From JANXUC01 sp043782485 (GTDB lineage: Bacteria > Acidobacteriota > Terriglobia > Terriglobales > Acidobacteriaceae): a stretch of 64,000 bases of DNA. Position numbers and translations under genes: made by a program. Positions 23,471 through 32,282 of the stretch are shown here, piece by piece (the stretch's first letter is position 1; each line of letters starts with the position of its first letter). The notes below the pieces were generated by a model that saw only the letters and a list, made by a program, of their open reading frames with translations, had not been told where the DNA came from and made no database searches. The DNA is taken from contig JAYWAL010000116.1 in assembly GCA_043782485.1 (NCBI GenBank), forward strand, positions 1-64,000, read 5' to 3'.

Positions 23471-23956
23471 TTGGTTGTGATCGTGATGGGCGTGGCGGGA
23501 TCGGGCAAAACCACGATCGCCAGCGGGTTAGCGCGGGAACTAGGTTGGGATTTTCTAGATGCGGATTCGTTCCATCCCCCTGCCAATGTCGCCAAAATGG
23601 CGGCGGGAATCCCGTTAGACGATTCGGACCGAGCTCCTTGGCTGCACGCACTCCGCCTAGAAATCGAGCACGCGCTCCGTGACCGCCGCAGTCTCGCCCT
23701 GGCTTGTTCGGCGCTGAAAGAGACTTACCGCTCCCAGCTGATGATTGATCCCGAAGTGCGGCTCGTATACCTGCAAGGCTCGTTCGAGGTACTGCGGGAG
23801 CGGCTCCAGGGGCGCACGGGTCACTTTATGCCTGACAGCCTTCTGGCCAGTCAACTGGAGACCCTGGAAGAGCCATCGAACGCCATCACCTTCGATGTGC
23901 GCGCGCCAGCGCCGGAAATCGTCGCCGAAATTCGCCGCCGGCTTCGGCTGGAGTAG
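23471..23956 (+). CDS. gntK: Gluconokinase (GntK type)
   Basis: The 161-residue P-loop kinase reads VVIVMGVAGSGKTTIASGLAREL at the N-terminus (Walker A GVAGSGKT). It also has the carbohydrate-kinase motif FLDADSFHPPANVAKMAAGIPLDDSDRAPWL, then ALACSALKETYR and LQGRTGHFMPDSLLASQLETLE. These are diagnostic for GntK, which phosphorylates D-gluconate to 6-phosphogluconate. The start is TTG 23471 with GGAG 8 nt upstream; GTG 23477 is an alternative. The next gene, an MFS carrier, starts 52 nt later and is a good candidate for the gluconate or sugar-acid permease. Confidence 0.9.
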   Translation: MVVIVMGVAGSGKTTIASGLARELGWDFLDADSFHPPANVAKMAAGIPLDDSDRAPWLHALRLEIEHALRDRRSLALACSALKETYRSQLMIDPEVRLVYLQGSFEVLRERLQGRTGHFMPDSLLASQLETLEEPSNAITFDVRAPAPEIVAEIRRRLRLE

Positions 23957-24007
23957 AATCCTCCTTCTGGGACTCGACGTCTGTCCGATCAACGCCAGAG
24001 GCACGAA

Positions 24008-25318
24008 TTGCCCGCCAATCCAATCGCTGAAGTTTCCGGGTCCGCCGTTCTTGCCAAGCTTACGCGCCGCCTGCTGCCATTTCTCTTTCTGCTGTATGTT
24101 GTTGCTTATTTGGATCGCATCAATGTCGGCTTTGCCAAATTGCAAATGTCCGGCCAACTCCACTTCAGCGAGGCGGTTTACGGCTTCGCCGCCGGATTGT
24201 TCTTTGCTGGCTATTTTTGCTTTCAACTTCCCAGCAATCTGATCCTGGCCAAGCTGGGCGCGCGTCGCTGGATTTCCGTGATCATGCTGGCTTGGGGCGC
24301 GATTTCCGCCTCCATGATGTTCGTGACCACGCCGCGCAGTTTTTATATTCTTCGCTTCCTGCTGGGCATCGCCGAAGCCGGATTCTTCCCCGGTATGATT
24401 TTTTATTTGCGCAGCTGGTTCCCCGCCGCCTCCCGCGCCCGCGCCGTTGCTCTGTTTGCCACAGCTGGACCGCTCTCTGGAGTGATCGGTGGACCGCTCT
24501 CGGGGGCGATCCTGAGCTATCACCCGACTTCGGGCCTGGCCGGCTGGCAGTGGCTTTTCCTGCTGGAGGGCATCCCCGCCATGGTGCTTGGCGGCGTGGT
24601 GTTCCTGTCCTTGGCCGATGAGCCGCGGCGCGCGCGCTGGCTGTCCGCCGAGGAGTGTTCCTGGTTGGAGCAGACCTTGCGGACGGAAGAGGTCGCTGCT
24701 GGCTCGGCGTCGCTGGGAACGTCCGCTCCCTGGTGGTCGATCTTTTTCGATCCCAGCATTCTGCTATTGGGACTGGTTTATTTTTGCCTGAATACTACTT
24801 CGTACGGCATCAGCCTCTGGCTACCCAGCGTTTTGAGCAGCCTGGCTAGTCGCACCAATTTCGCCATTGGAGTGCTTTCAGCGATTCCCTACCTTGTGGC
24901 GGCGGGGGGCATGGTCGTGGTGGGCAACCACTCGGACCGCACCGGAGAGCGTCGCTGGCATGTTGCCGGATGCGCTCTGGTGGCAGCAGGTGCGCTGACC
25001 CTGGCCGCGTTTTCCGCATCCACGATTGGTGTGGTCGCTGGACTCAGCTTTGCCATGTTCGGCGTCTCGGCCATGGTGGGTCCGTTTTGGACGCTCTCGA
25101 GCACTTTGCTGTCTGGTCTGCGTGCCTCGGCTGGAATTGCCGTGATTAATTCCATTGGCAATCTGGGAGGATTTGTTGGGCCTAATATTCTTGGTCTTAC
25201 ACGTTCGTCCAGCGGCAATTTCAGGAATGGATTGCTGGTGCTGGCGGGCGGGATGGTGTTGGGTGCCGGGGTGGCGTTGTCGGTGAGGATGGATCGGGCG
25301 GGGGAGAATCGGCGGTGA
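24008..25318 (+). CDS. MFS transporter, sugar-acid/anion:cation symporter type
   Basis: A 436-residue carrier with 12 membrane helices. The signature LPFLFLLYVVAYLDRINVGFAKLQM in helix 1 is typical of the anion:cation symporter (ACS) group that moves gluconate, galactonate, glucarate and similar acids. GIAEAGFFPGMIFYLRSWFP in the helix 4-5 region is the family motif. The start is TTG 24008, with AGAGG 6 nt before. It lies directly behind gluconokinase, so gluconate uptake is the simplest reading. Three further carriers of the same group occur at 29990, 35210 and 38182. Confidence 0.85.
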   Translation: MPANPIAEVSGSAVLAKLTRRLLPFLFLLYVVAYLDRINVGFAKLQMSGQLHFSEAVYGFAAGLFFAGYFCFQLPSNLILAKLGARRWISVIMLAWGAISASMMFVTTPRSFYILRFLLGIAEAGFFPGMIFYLRSWFPAASRARAVALFATAGPLSGVIGGPLSGAILSYHPTSGLAGWQWLFLLEGIPAMVLGGVVFLSLADEPRRARWLSAEECSWLEQTLRTEEVAAGSASLGTSAPWWSIFFDPSILLLGLVYFCLNTTSYGISLWLPSVLSSLASRTNFAIGVLSAIPYLVAAGGMVVVGNHSDRTGERRWHVAGCALVAAGALTLAAFSASTIGVVAGLSFAMFGVSAMVGPFWTLSSTLLSGLRASAGIAVINSIGNLGGFVGPNILGLTRSSSGNFRNGLLVLAGGMVLGAGVALSVRMDRAGENRR

Positions 25319-25340
25319 GTGAAAGTCGAAGTTCAAAATC

Positions 25341-25514
25341 CAGCGCCTGAAGCGGCTGACGAAAAACGATCTTTCCGAATCGACCGCTTACCGCAGGGGC
25401 TAAAGCCGCCCAATTTTCAGGGCTGTGTCACGGGGCTGAAACCCGGTGCTACCGCGTCTGGCGTTTGCAAGGAGTTCTGATGCAGTCTCTGAAGCGCTGT
25501 GCCGTCCAAAAGCC
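25341..25514 (+). repeat. Interspersed repeat, copy B
   Basis: A leading module (CAGCGCCTGAAGCGGCTGA, 25341-25360) is followed by the long body 25394-25514. The body aligns with the reverse complement of 18774-18896 at roughly three positions in four by eye. The conserved non-palindromic part includes GCAAGGAGTTCT, GCAGTCTCTGA and CCAAAAGC. Confidence 0.8.
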
Positions 25515-25584
25515 GTGGGTCAAAGACCAGCCTTCCCAGCCTATCGCGCGGAATTTCCAGTCGGGAAACAGCGGCGAGGGTTCG

Positions 25585-26961
25585 CTAGAAGTCGATTGCA
25601 ACCACATCCACGGCCTGCCCGATGATATTGGGCGACGGCGTGCTTAGGATCTTGACCGCCTTCGTCTTGGTGTCGTAAATCACCAGCTCTTCGGCCTCGA
25701 TGACGTAGACCTCGTTGCGATTGGCGATGGGCGTCATGCCCGTGACGTCGTCATTGCCTGGACCTGTGGCCGGAGCTATAAACACAGTTGGCGGGGCGAC
25801 TTTCACGCCGTCCTGGGTGAAGTTGCTGAGGTCGACCATGGCAAGGCAGCCAGCGGCATTTGCCGGGTCCATCGTGACGGTGACAACGGTGCATCCGCGC
25901 GAACCAACGAACAGTAGATTGTTCGCTCCCAAGGTCATATTCTGGTGCGTCCCTCCGGGGATGAACACCGGGGTGCCCGCCGTGAAAGTCGTCAGATCGA
26001 CCGGGGTGAGAGTGCCGCAAAAAGGTGGTATCGCCGGGGTCGAGGCAGGACAGGGGCCATTAGGCTGACTTCCCGCCACGTAGAGCGTGTTCCCATTAAG
26101 GAATGCCGTGGTCGCGCCGGAAGGCAATAACAACTGGCCCGCTACGGTTGGCGGACTCGGAAACTGGGGCGACAGGTCCAGCTTTACGATGCTGGCCTGC
26201 TGTCCTCCGCATTCGGGACCGCAATTGAGGACATAGGCGGTGTCGGCTGCGGTCGCGATTGCGGCCACTGGATGATCCCACAGCGCGCTAACGACTTCCA
26301 CGTAGGGCTGAGTATTGCCGTTCACCAAGCTGGTCTTGATCGCCCACAAACGCCCAGTCGGAGCGCCCGACCCTGGGTTGGCGGGATTCGCTATCGCATC
26401 GCCGAACGCCAGGAAGGTGTTGGTATTGGGGGTTCCCGACAAAAATTTCGCTCCCGGCAAAAATATCGAGGGCTGCCGCGTCAGGTTGATACTGGTTCCC
26501 GAAGTGGTTGTGGAGGACGACACCGTGATAACATCCACCGCTCCCGGTGCCTGCCCGATCGGTCCTGACTCGCCCGGAACAGCCGCCAGAATCAGGCTGT
26601 CATCCACGGCGATGGCGAAGCTCTCGCTGGGGCCAGCCAAAGTGGTGGACGCCACCGTTGACTGCGATGAATTGACGGCAAAGCTGATCGAATTCGTCTG
26701 CGGGCTTAGGGCTAGCGTGTACTTCTTGTCGTTCGAAAGCAGCAACTTTCCCGGCAAGTCCGCGGAGATTGCCGTCACCAATAGATCGCGCGAGGTATCG
26801 GCGATGTCGATGCGGGAGCTGGTCAGATTCGAGATGAACGCTCGATGCGGGTAAATCCGCGCGCGAGGCGTGCCGGTATTGCTGCTACACCCAAAAAAAG
26901 TCGCCAACCCGCTCAATAAGACTGCAAAAATAGCCGTTTGTTGCAACGCCGTTTGCTTCAA
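25585..26961 (-). CDS. Exported/lipoprotein-like protein, probable beta-propeller
   Basis: A 458-residue protein with an N-terminal hydrophobic signal ending LATFFGCSSN, a lipoprotein-like signal with an unusual lipobox (FFGC). The mature part is rich in Ser/Thr/Gly and short strands with repeating patterns such as FISNLTSSRIDIADT, YTLALSPQTNSISFAV and NLLFVGSRGCTVVTV. These suggest a surface-layer or YVTN-type propeller reporting-value fold. No catalytic motif is seen. Transcription probably comes from the extended -10 TTGCTATAAT at 27025-27016. It converges with the MFS gene; the repeat copy B lies between them. Function unknown. Confidence 0.6.
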   Translation of the reverse strand: MKQTALQQTAIFAVLLSGLATFFGCSSNTGTPRARIYPHRAFISNLTSSRIDIADTSRDLLVTAISADLPGKLLLSNDKKYTLALSPQTNSISFAVNSSQSTVASTTLAGPSESFAIAVDDSLILAAVPGESGPIGQAPGAVDVITVSSSTTTSGTSINLTRQPSIFLPGAKFLSGTPNTNTFLAFGDAIANPANPGSGAPTGRLWAIKTSLVNGNTQPYVEVVSALWDHPVAAIATAADTAYVLNCGPECGGQQASIVKLDLSPQFPSPPTVAGQLLLPSGATTAFLNGNTLYVAGSQPNGPCPASTPAIPPFCGTLTPVDLTTFTAGTPVFIPGGTHQNMTLGANNLLFVGSRGCTVVTVTMDPANAAGCLAMVDLSNFTQDGVKVAPPTVFIAPATGPGNDDVTGMTPIANRNEVYVIEAEELVIYDTKTKAVKILSTPSPNIIGQAVDVVAIDF

Positions 26962-27015
26962 CCTGGGAGCTCCGGAACCGCTAGTGGAATATACCCTTTA
27001 GATGCGGAAACAAGG

Positions 27016-27024
27016 ATTATAGCA
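27016..27024 (-). promoter_or_regulatory. Extended -10 promoter TGCTATAAT
   Basis: The minus strand reads TTGCTATAATCC, a consensus extended -10 (TG-N-TATAAT), about 55 nt upstream of the ATG of the lipoprotein-like gene at 26961. It is the best-matching example of the TGCTA-type element in this window. Confidence 0.65.
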
Positions 27025-27090
27025 ACCTAGAGGCAAGAAAAGTCCCACGGGCCCCGACAACATGACCCAGCTCTCTAGTATTCTTTAACC

Positions 27091-28947
27091 ATGGCCAGCG
27101 GTTTCCTCGAGCGCCTTAAAGAAACGCCCCTCCTCTGCGATGGAGCCATGGGCTCGGTTCTTTACGCCAAGGGCATCTTCATCAACCGCTGCTACGACGA
27201 GCTCAACCTCTCGCAGCCGGAGCTGATCCGCGCCATCCACCTGGAATACTTGCAGGCTGGGGCGGATATCATTGAAACGAATACCTTTGGCAGCACGTCG
27301 TTCCGGCTGCTCAATTACGGATTTGCGGACAAAGTCCGCGCCATCAATCTGGCGGGGGTGAAGCTGGCACGCGAGGCGGCCAAGAGCTTTGACGCCTACG
27401 TGGCCGGATCCGTTGGGCCACTCGGTCTTCGCATCGAGCCGCTGGGCAAGGTTTCCCGCGAAGAGGCCCGCAACGCTTTTCGCGAGCAAATCGCCGCGCT
27501 TGTGGAAGGCGGTGCCGACCTGTTGATTCTGGAAACCTTTGGCTACCTGGAAGAGCTTCACCAGGCGATTCTGGCGGCGCGGGAAGTTGACCCAAAGATT
27601 CCGGTCGTCGCCCAGGTCACCATCGACGAAGAGGGCAACTGCCTGGACGGCGCTAGCCCCGAAGTCTTTACCCAGCGCATGCAGGAGTGGGGCGCGGACG
27701 TGATTGGTTGCAACTGTAGTGTTGGCCCGGTGGCCATGCTGGACGCCGTGGAGCAGATGCGCCGCTTCACCGAATTGCCGCTGGCTGCGCAACCGAATGC
27801 TGGAATTCCGCGCTCGGTGGAAGGCCGCAACATCTACCTGTGCTCGCCGGAATACATGGCCAGCTACACGCGCAAGTTCGCCGCGGCGGGAGTGCGGCTG
27901 ATCGGCGGATGCTGCGGAACCACGCCGGAACACATTCGCGTGATGAAGGCGATGCTGCGCGCTGGCGGGGTGAAGACCAAGACCTCCGCGCCGACGATTG
28001 CCAGGGCCACGGCGCAGGCGGCCGTCGAGGAAGTTCCTCTCGCCGAGCGTTCCAATCTTGGCGCGAAGCTGGCGCGCGGCGAGTTCATCACCATGGTGGA
28101 GATCGTCCCGCCCAAGGGTATGGATAGCCGCAAGGAAATTGAAGGCGGGAAATACCTGAAATCGGTGGGCGTGGACGCGATCAATATTCCGGACAGCCCT
28201 CGTGCTTCGGCCCGCATGAGTAACCAGGCACTTTCGCTGCTCATGCAAAAGCATGTCGAAATCGAGGCCATTCTCCACTACACCTGCCGCGACCGGAATG
28301 TATTGGGCATTCAGTCGGATCTGCTGGGCGCGGCGGCCACGGGCATCAAGAACCTGATCTGCATCACTGGCGATCCGCCTAAAATGGGTAGCTATCCGGA
28401 TGCTACGGCTGTGTTCGATGTGGATTCGATCGGGTTGGTGAACATCGTCCACAACCTGAATCGTGGCCTGGATATTGGCGGCAACCCGATTGGGATTCCC
28501 ACGCAGTTTGTGATCGGCGTGGGCGCGAACCCGGGTGTGGCGAATTTGGACGAGGAAGTGCGCCGCTTCGAGTACAAAGTCGAGGCGGGAGCGCAGTACG
28601 CCGTGACGCAGCCGGTGTTTGACCTGTCTCTGCTGGAGGCCTTTCTGCGGCGCATTGAGGGCTGCCGGATTCCTGTCATCGCTGGCATTTGGCCGCTGGT
28701 TTCCTTGCGCAATGCTGAGTTCATGCGGGATGAGCTTAAGGTTTCTGTGCCGAACTCCATCATGGAACGCATGGCCGCGGCGGCGTCGCCCGACGAGGCC
28801 CGCGCGGAAGGTGTGGCCATTGCCCGGGAGATGCTGCTGGCCGTGCGCGACCGACTGCAAGGCGCACAAATCAGCGCGCCACTGGGCCGCTATTCGCTGG
28901 CCGTCGACGTACTGGAAGCGTTGGGCGAAAGCCGCACGGTAGCTTAG
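27091..28947 (+). CDS. Bifunctional homocysteine S-methyltransferase / methylenetetrahydrofolate reductase
   Basis: A 618-residue fusion. Residues of about 1-290 are a homocysteine S-methyltransferase with the zinc-binding Cys residues in VIGCNCSVGP and GGCCGTTPEHI. Residues of about 320-610 are a MTHFR-type TIM barrel (FITMVEIVPPKGMD, CRDRNVLGIQSDLLGA, NLICITGDPPKMG, VTQPVFDLSLLEAFLRRI). The same fusion (YitJ type) occurs in Bacillus and others. It couples reduction of methylene-THF to methylation of homocysteine, supporting methionine synthesis. All key motifs are present. Upstream is a short gap from a divergent gene. A 594-codon open frame on the opposite strand here is a shadow. Confidence 0.93.
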   Translation: MASGFLERLKETPLLCDGAMGSVLYAKGIFINRCYDELNLSQPELIRAIHLEYLQAGADIIETNTFGSTSFRLLNYGFADKVRAINLAGVKLAREAAKSFDAYVAGSVGPLGLRIEPLGKVSREEARNAFREQIAALVEGGADLLILETFGYLEELHQAILAAREVDPKIPVVAQVTIDEEGNCLDGASPEVFTQRMQEWGADVIGCNCSVGPVAMLDAVEQMRRFTELPLAAQPNAGIPRSVEGRNIYLCSPEYMASYTRKFAAAGVRLIGGCCGTTPEHIRVMKAMLRAGGVKTKTSAPTIARATAQAAVEEVPLAERSNLGAKLARGEFITMVEIVPPKGMDSRKEIEGGKYLKSVGVDAINIPDSPRASARMSNQALSLLMQKHVEIEAILHYTCRDRNVLGIQSDLLGAAATGIKNLICITGDPPKMGSYPDATAVFDVDSIGLVNIVHNLNRGLDIGGNPIGIPTQFVIGVGANPGVANLDEEVRRFEYKVEAGAQYAVTQPVFDLSLLEAFLRRIEGCRIPVIAGIWPLVSLRNAEFMRDELKVSVPNSIMERMAAAASPDEARAEGVAIAREMLLAVRDRLQGAQISAPLGRYSLAVDVLEALGESRTVA

Positions 28948-29046
28948 CGTTTACCTAGACCATGGTGTATCGCGGGAGCCACCGCCCTATGTCCTTATGC
29001 GTAAATATTCACAAAAACCCCTATTCCCTGCTCCACATCTTGGGCA

Positions 29047-29052
29047 TACAAT
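29047..29052 (+). promoter_or_regulatory. Possible -10 box of xseB
   Basis: TACAAT at 29047-29052 lies 22 nt before the TTG start of xseB and is followed by AAGGAG. No clear -35 is visible, so this is a weak call. Confidence 0.3.
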
Positions 29053-29073
29053 CACAGCAAGGAGCGAGTACAT

Positions 29074-29307
29074 TTGCTGAAATTTGAAGAATCTCTCCAA
29101 CGCCTGGAAAAAATCGTTGCGGATTTAGAAAAAGGCGAAGTCTCCCTGGAGAAGTCCCTGACCCTGTTCGAGGAAGGCATGCAGCTTTCCGGCCAGTGCC
29201 GCAAGGAATTGGAACAAGCCGAGGGCAAAGTCGAGATTCTTCTGAAGCAAAATGGCAAGCTCCAAGCGGAAGCGTTTGAGCCTGGGAATGAGAAGGCGCG
29301 CAAGTAG
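29074..29307 (+). CDS. xseB: Exodeoxyribonuclease VII small subunit
   Basis: The 77-residue helical protein LLKFEESLQRLEKIVADLEKGEVSLEKSLTLFEEGMQLS matches XseB along its length, including the L.LYE/LFEEGM.L motif. It is the small subunit of exonuclease VII, several copies of which coat one XseA. The start is TTG 29074 with AAGGAG about 9 nt upstream; no ATG is possible before the conserved region. xseA is not adjacent and is not in the window, whereas in many bacteria xseA-xseB-ispA are contiguous. Confidence 0.9.
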   Translation: MLKFEESLQRLEKIVADLEKGEVSLEKSLTLFEEGMQLSGQCRKELEQAEGKVEILLKQNGKLQAEAFEPGNEKARK

Positions 29308-29400
29308 CCTCCCTGTTCGTGGTCGCTCTCCGGAAGCAAGTCCCGCGGTGCCGACTGCGGTTGCCCGCCCCCAGGCGGGAGTTGTGAAAGGGGTGAACGT

Positions 29401-29772
29401 ATGACGCCCTTAAGCGTCGTGGTATGGCAGGAAGACCCCAGGGTAGCGCAGGCTCTCGCGGAAAGTTTGGCGCATCATTTTCATTCCGTGAGCGTGGCCG
29501 AATCGCTCGATCAAGTCCGTCCCAAGCTTGTCACCAATCGGGCGGAGGTTTTGGTTCTGGACATGGAAGGTTCGCATTTGGACCTGGTGGAACAGATGCA
29601 CCAGGATTTCCCCGGTGTCTGCATCGTCTGCACGCACCGTGTTGCCGATGAAGCCAAGTGGGCGGCGGCGCTGGATGTGGGTGCCAGCGACTACTGCCAG
29701 TCTTCGGATACGGAAGGTATTTTGCTGGCGGCGATTCGTAATGCCAGTCCTAGCCACAGCGCGGCAGCGTAA
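29401..29772 (+). CDS. Stand-alone degenerate response-regulator receiver domain
   Basis: A 123-residue protein with a CheY-like outline: VVVWQEDPRVAQALAESL at the start (acidic pair E-D), VLVLDMEGSHLDLVEQM at strand 3 with the phosphoacceptor-position Asp, and DVGASDYCQSSDTEGIL near the end. The conserved Lys of strand 5 is not apparent and Cys-Gln stands in that region, so phosphorylation may be altered or absent. It has no output domain and no kinase neighbour. AAAGGGG precedes the ATG. It follows xseB by 93 nt on the same strand and may be a regulatory adaptor. Confidence 0.65.
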   Translation: MTPLSVVVWQEDPRVAQALAESLAHHFHSVSVAESLDQVRPKLVTNRAEVLVLDMEGSHLDLVEQMHQDFPGVCIVCTHRVADEAKWAAALDVGASDYCQSSDTEGILLAAIRNASPSHSAAA

Positions 29773-29818
29773 GGGCAGAAGGCCCTGTGGCTAACCCCTG
29801 AAGACTTAAGGCAAACAG

Positions 29819-29866
29819 CGGATTCCTCACGCCTGAAGACGTTCGGAATGACAATTTCTAAGGGGT
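29819..29866. repeat. Dispersed repeat ending GGAATGACAA (copy 1)
   Basis: GGATTCCTCACGCCTGAAG, then CGTTCGGAATGACAA and TTTCTAAGGGG. The outer parts GGATTCC/GGAATGA are complementary. Related copies are at 45801-45846 and 48759-48821. It marks the boundary between the xseB-side genes and the transporter block. Confidence 0.55.
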
Positions 29867-29989
29867 TGCAGCGCTCTTGTCGCAGAATTGAAAGGGCTAC
29901 GCTGCCCAACGTTGCTGCTAGAGCGATTGGTTCAGCCACTGTAAAGCAGCTACTGGCATGGCTGGGAATAGGCCTCACCGCAAAGGGCG

Positions 29990-31288
29990 CTAGTTCGTGC
30001 GCCGGGCTTTCTTCGGCAGCAACAGCAGCGAAATCGCCGAAACTATCATCGAGGCGCCGACAAACCCCAGCCCCCAATGCATGCTCCCGGTCTTATCTTT
30101 CAGGAAGCCGATGGCATAGGGTCCGAAGAAGCCACCGGTATTGCCAATTGAATTAATCAACGCAATGCCCGAAGCCGCCGCATAGCCGGTCAGAAACTCG
30201 CTTGGGATCGACCAGAACGGGCCGAAAAAGCTGTACGCCCCAGCAGCCACCAGGGAGAGCGCCAGAATCGACAACACGGGCGACGATGTTGCGCTCAGCA
30301 GCAGCCAGCCAATCCCTCCAGCCATCACCGCAATCGCCGCATGATGCCGCCGCTCCAGAGTCCGATCCGAGTGGCGGGATACCAAAACCATGCTGACCAA
30401 TCCCACCACTTGAGGAACCACCACCAGCCAGCCCACCACGGTATTGGAGTACTGGCTGGACAGCGCCTTTACAACCTGCGGCAGCCAGGAACTCAAGGAA
30501 TACATCCCGATCAGCGCCGTCATCTGAATCCAACCCAAATGCCACACCCGTGGATTGAAGAACGTTCCCGCCATGGAAATCTGGTGTTCGCCCAATTTCC
30601 TCTCGCGCTCCTCGGCCAATTCCGCCAGAATCCACTCCTTCTCGTTGGGCGCAAGGAATTTAGCCTCCGCCGGACGTTCCGGAAGCACAAAGTACGCCAG
30701 CACCCCGCAGACCACCGCCGGTAGAGCCTCCAGCACCAGCAACCACCGCCAACTGCTCAAACCGAGCCAGTGGATGTGATCCAGAATCATTCCGGAAATT
30801 GGCGCGCCCACAATGCTCGTAACAGGGACGCCAATCAACACAATGGCAATGGCCTGCGCCTGCTCGCGCTGCCGGAACCAGTACGTCAGATACAAAACAA
30901 CTCCGGGGTAGTAGCCCGCCTCCGCGACGCCTAGGAAGAATCGCGCGATATATAGCTCGCGCACGTTGTGGACAAATCCTGTGAGCAACGCCACAATGCC
31001 CCAGGTGATCAGAATCCGCGCAATCCAAATTCGCGCGCCGATCCTGTGCAGCAGCAAATTACTGGGAACTTCAAACAGCACATAGCCGAAGAAGAATGTG
31101 CCCACCAGCAAGCCGAATTGCTGGCTGCTGATGCCCAGTTCCTTGTTCATGGTGAGCGCCGCGAAGCCGATGTTGAAGCGGTCGAGGTAGGCGACGACGT
31201 AGAGCAGGCAGATAAACGGCAGAATGCGCCATTGCATCTTGCGAATGGTTCTGGCGCCAAGTTCGCTATCCGTCACGATGCTGCTCAT
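29990..31288 (-). CDS. MFS transporter, anion:cation symporter (ACS) type
   Basis: A 432-residue, 12-helix carrier. Helix 1 reads ILPFICLLYVVAYLDRFNIGFAALTM and the helix 4-5 region reads FLGVAEAGYYPGVVLYLTYWF, both signatures of the ACS group that takes up organic anions. ATG 31288 is chosen because AGGAG stands 4-5 nt upstream; the frame opens further up at 31318, which would overlap the preceding gene. It is the last gene of a five-gene leftward operon: methyltransferase, NTF2-like, APC permease, cyclodeaminase-family enzyme, this carrier (gap 7 nt). Substrate unknown, perhaps the keto or imino acid product handled by the enzyme. Confidence 0.85.
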   Translation of the reverse strand: MSSIVTDSELGARTIRKMQWRILPFICLLYVVAYLDRFNIGFAALTMNKELGISSQQFGLLVGTFFFGYVLFEVPSNLLLHRIGARIWIARILITWGIVALLTGFVHNVRELYIARFFLGVAEAGYYPGVVLYLTYWFRQREQAQAIAIVLIGVPVTSIVGAPISGMILDHIHWLGLSSWRWLLVLEALPAVVCGVLAYFVLPERPAEAKFLAPNEKEWILAELAEERERKLGEHQISMAGTFFNPRVWHLGWIQMTALIGMYSLSSWLPQVVKALSSQYSNTVVGWLVVVPQVVGLVSMVLVSRHSDRTLERRHHAAIAVMAGGIGWLLLSATSSPVLSILALSLVAAGAYSFFGPFWSIPSEFLTGYAAASGIALINSIGNTGGFFGPYAIGFLKDKTGSMHWGLGFVGASMIVSAISLLLLPKKARRTN

Positions 31289-31295
31289 GCGTCTC

Positions 31296-32282
31296 CTAGA
31301 GCGGAAGCCATGTGCCAATTCCCTGCTCTAACGCCCGCGCGTAAATCAGCGGCGCCGTCGCCATGTCATCCATGGCAATGCCCAGATTGCAGGCAAACGT
31401 CTTTTCCTGAGTGTTTTCCCGCCCCAGCTTCTTCCCTGTCACCAGTTCGCCCAGCTCCGCATGAATCGGCGGAATATCTTGGAAATATCCCAGCCCGCGA
31501 TAGTACTCAAGCTGCGGCACGTCATCGGTGCAGAACTTGCCGGCCTCGCGCAGCGCATCCGGATGCCAGTAGGAGTCAAAATCCACCAACGACGCAAATG
31601 CACCCTCGCCCAACCACGCGTGCTGGATCGTGGCATGAGGCTTGCGCAGAATGGGTCCGGCCGTCACAACGATATCGCATCCCGCTACAGCATGTTTCGG
31701 ATCCGTCACTGGAATCACCCGCACTCCCAGCGCTGCGCTCATCTTCTTCGCATAGGCCTCACTGCGCCCCGGATGGGTGTCATATGCAAAAGCCCGCTTC
31801 AAGGGAAACAGCACTTTCAATGCCTCCAAATTGCTCTGCCCCTGCACGCCGCAGCCCAGAATACCCACCGACTCCGATTCCGGTCGCGCCAGGTACTTCG
31901 CCGACAGCGCCGTTGCGGCCCCGGTGCGCTTGGCCGTGATCCATACGCAATCCATCACCGCCAGCGGCAGCCCAGTTTCGTAATCATTCAGGATCAGGAG
32001 TCCGGTAATATACGGCAGCCCGCGCCTGCTATTCCCCGGGTAGCCCGCTACCCACTTCATGCCCGCCGCTTTTTGCCCAGGAATCGACGCCGGCATCGCG
32101 TGAAGAAACGCGTCCGTCTGGGGATGAATGCCAATCTTGGCTGGCATCTCCACGCGGCCTTCGCCCTTTTCGCGAAACGCCGTCTCTAGCGCTGCAATAA
32201 TTTCCGCCATGCCTAAGGCCACCGATTCCACATCGGCTTGCGAAAGATACAGGAAATTCTTCCCCAGCTCCGCAGCCTTCAT
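31296..32282 (-). CDS. Ornithine cyclodeaminase/mu-crystallin family enzyme
   Basis: The 328-residue protein has the family layout. LYLSQADVESVALGMAEIIAALETAF opens it, EMPAKIGIHP carries the substrate Lys/Arg region, and PYITGLLILNDYETGLPLAVMD and TGAATALSAKYLARPES follow. The Rossmann motif is VGILGCGVQGQSNLEAL with AYDTHPGRSEAYA. Family members are NAD(P)-dependent ornithine cyclodeaminases, alanine dehydrogenases or imino-acid (pyrroline/ketimine) reductases; sequence alone does not decide. ATG 32282 has GGAGGG 6 nt upstream and overlaps the stop of the APC permease (ATGA), so uptake of an amino acid and its oxidation or cyclisation are coupled. The open frame extends to 32600 but only as a shadow of the permease. 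Confidence 0.85.
   Translation of the reverse strand: MKAAELGKNFLYLSQADVESVALGMAEIIAALETAFREKGEGRVEMPAKIGIHPQTDAFLHAMPASIPGQKAAGMKWVAGYPGNSRRGLPYITGLLILNDYETGLPLAVMDCVWITAKRTGAATALSAKYLARPESESVGILGCGVQGQSNLEALKVLFPLKRAFAYDTHPGRSEAYAKKMSAALGVRVIPVTDPKHAVAGCDIVVTAGPILRKPHATIQHAWLGEGAFASLVDFDSYWHPDALREAGKFCTDDVPQLEYYRGLGYFQDIPPIHAELGELVTGKKLGRENTQEKTFACNLGIAMDDMATAPLIYARALEQGIGTWLPL

Noticed and set aside
25465..25647. A 60-codon frame between the MFS and lipoprotein genes
   Set aside because: It lies within interspersed repeat copy B and has no family resemblance.
27085..28869. A 594-codon open frame opposite the homocysteine methyltransferase gene
   Set aside because: It lies entirely antisense to a gene with all conserved motifs, is His/Arg-rich without any family signature and has no ribosome site. 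Such shadows are common in GC-rich DNA.
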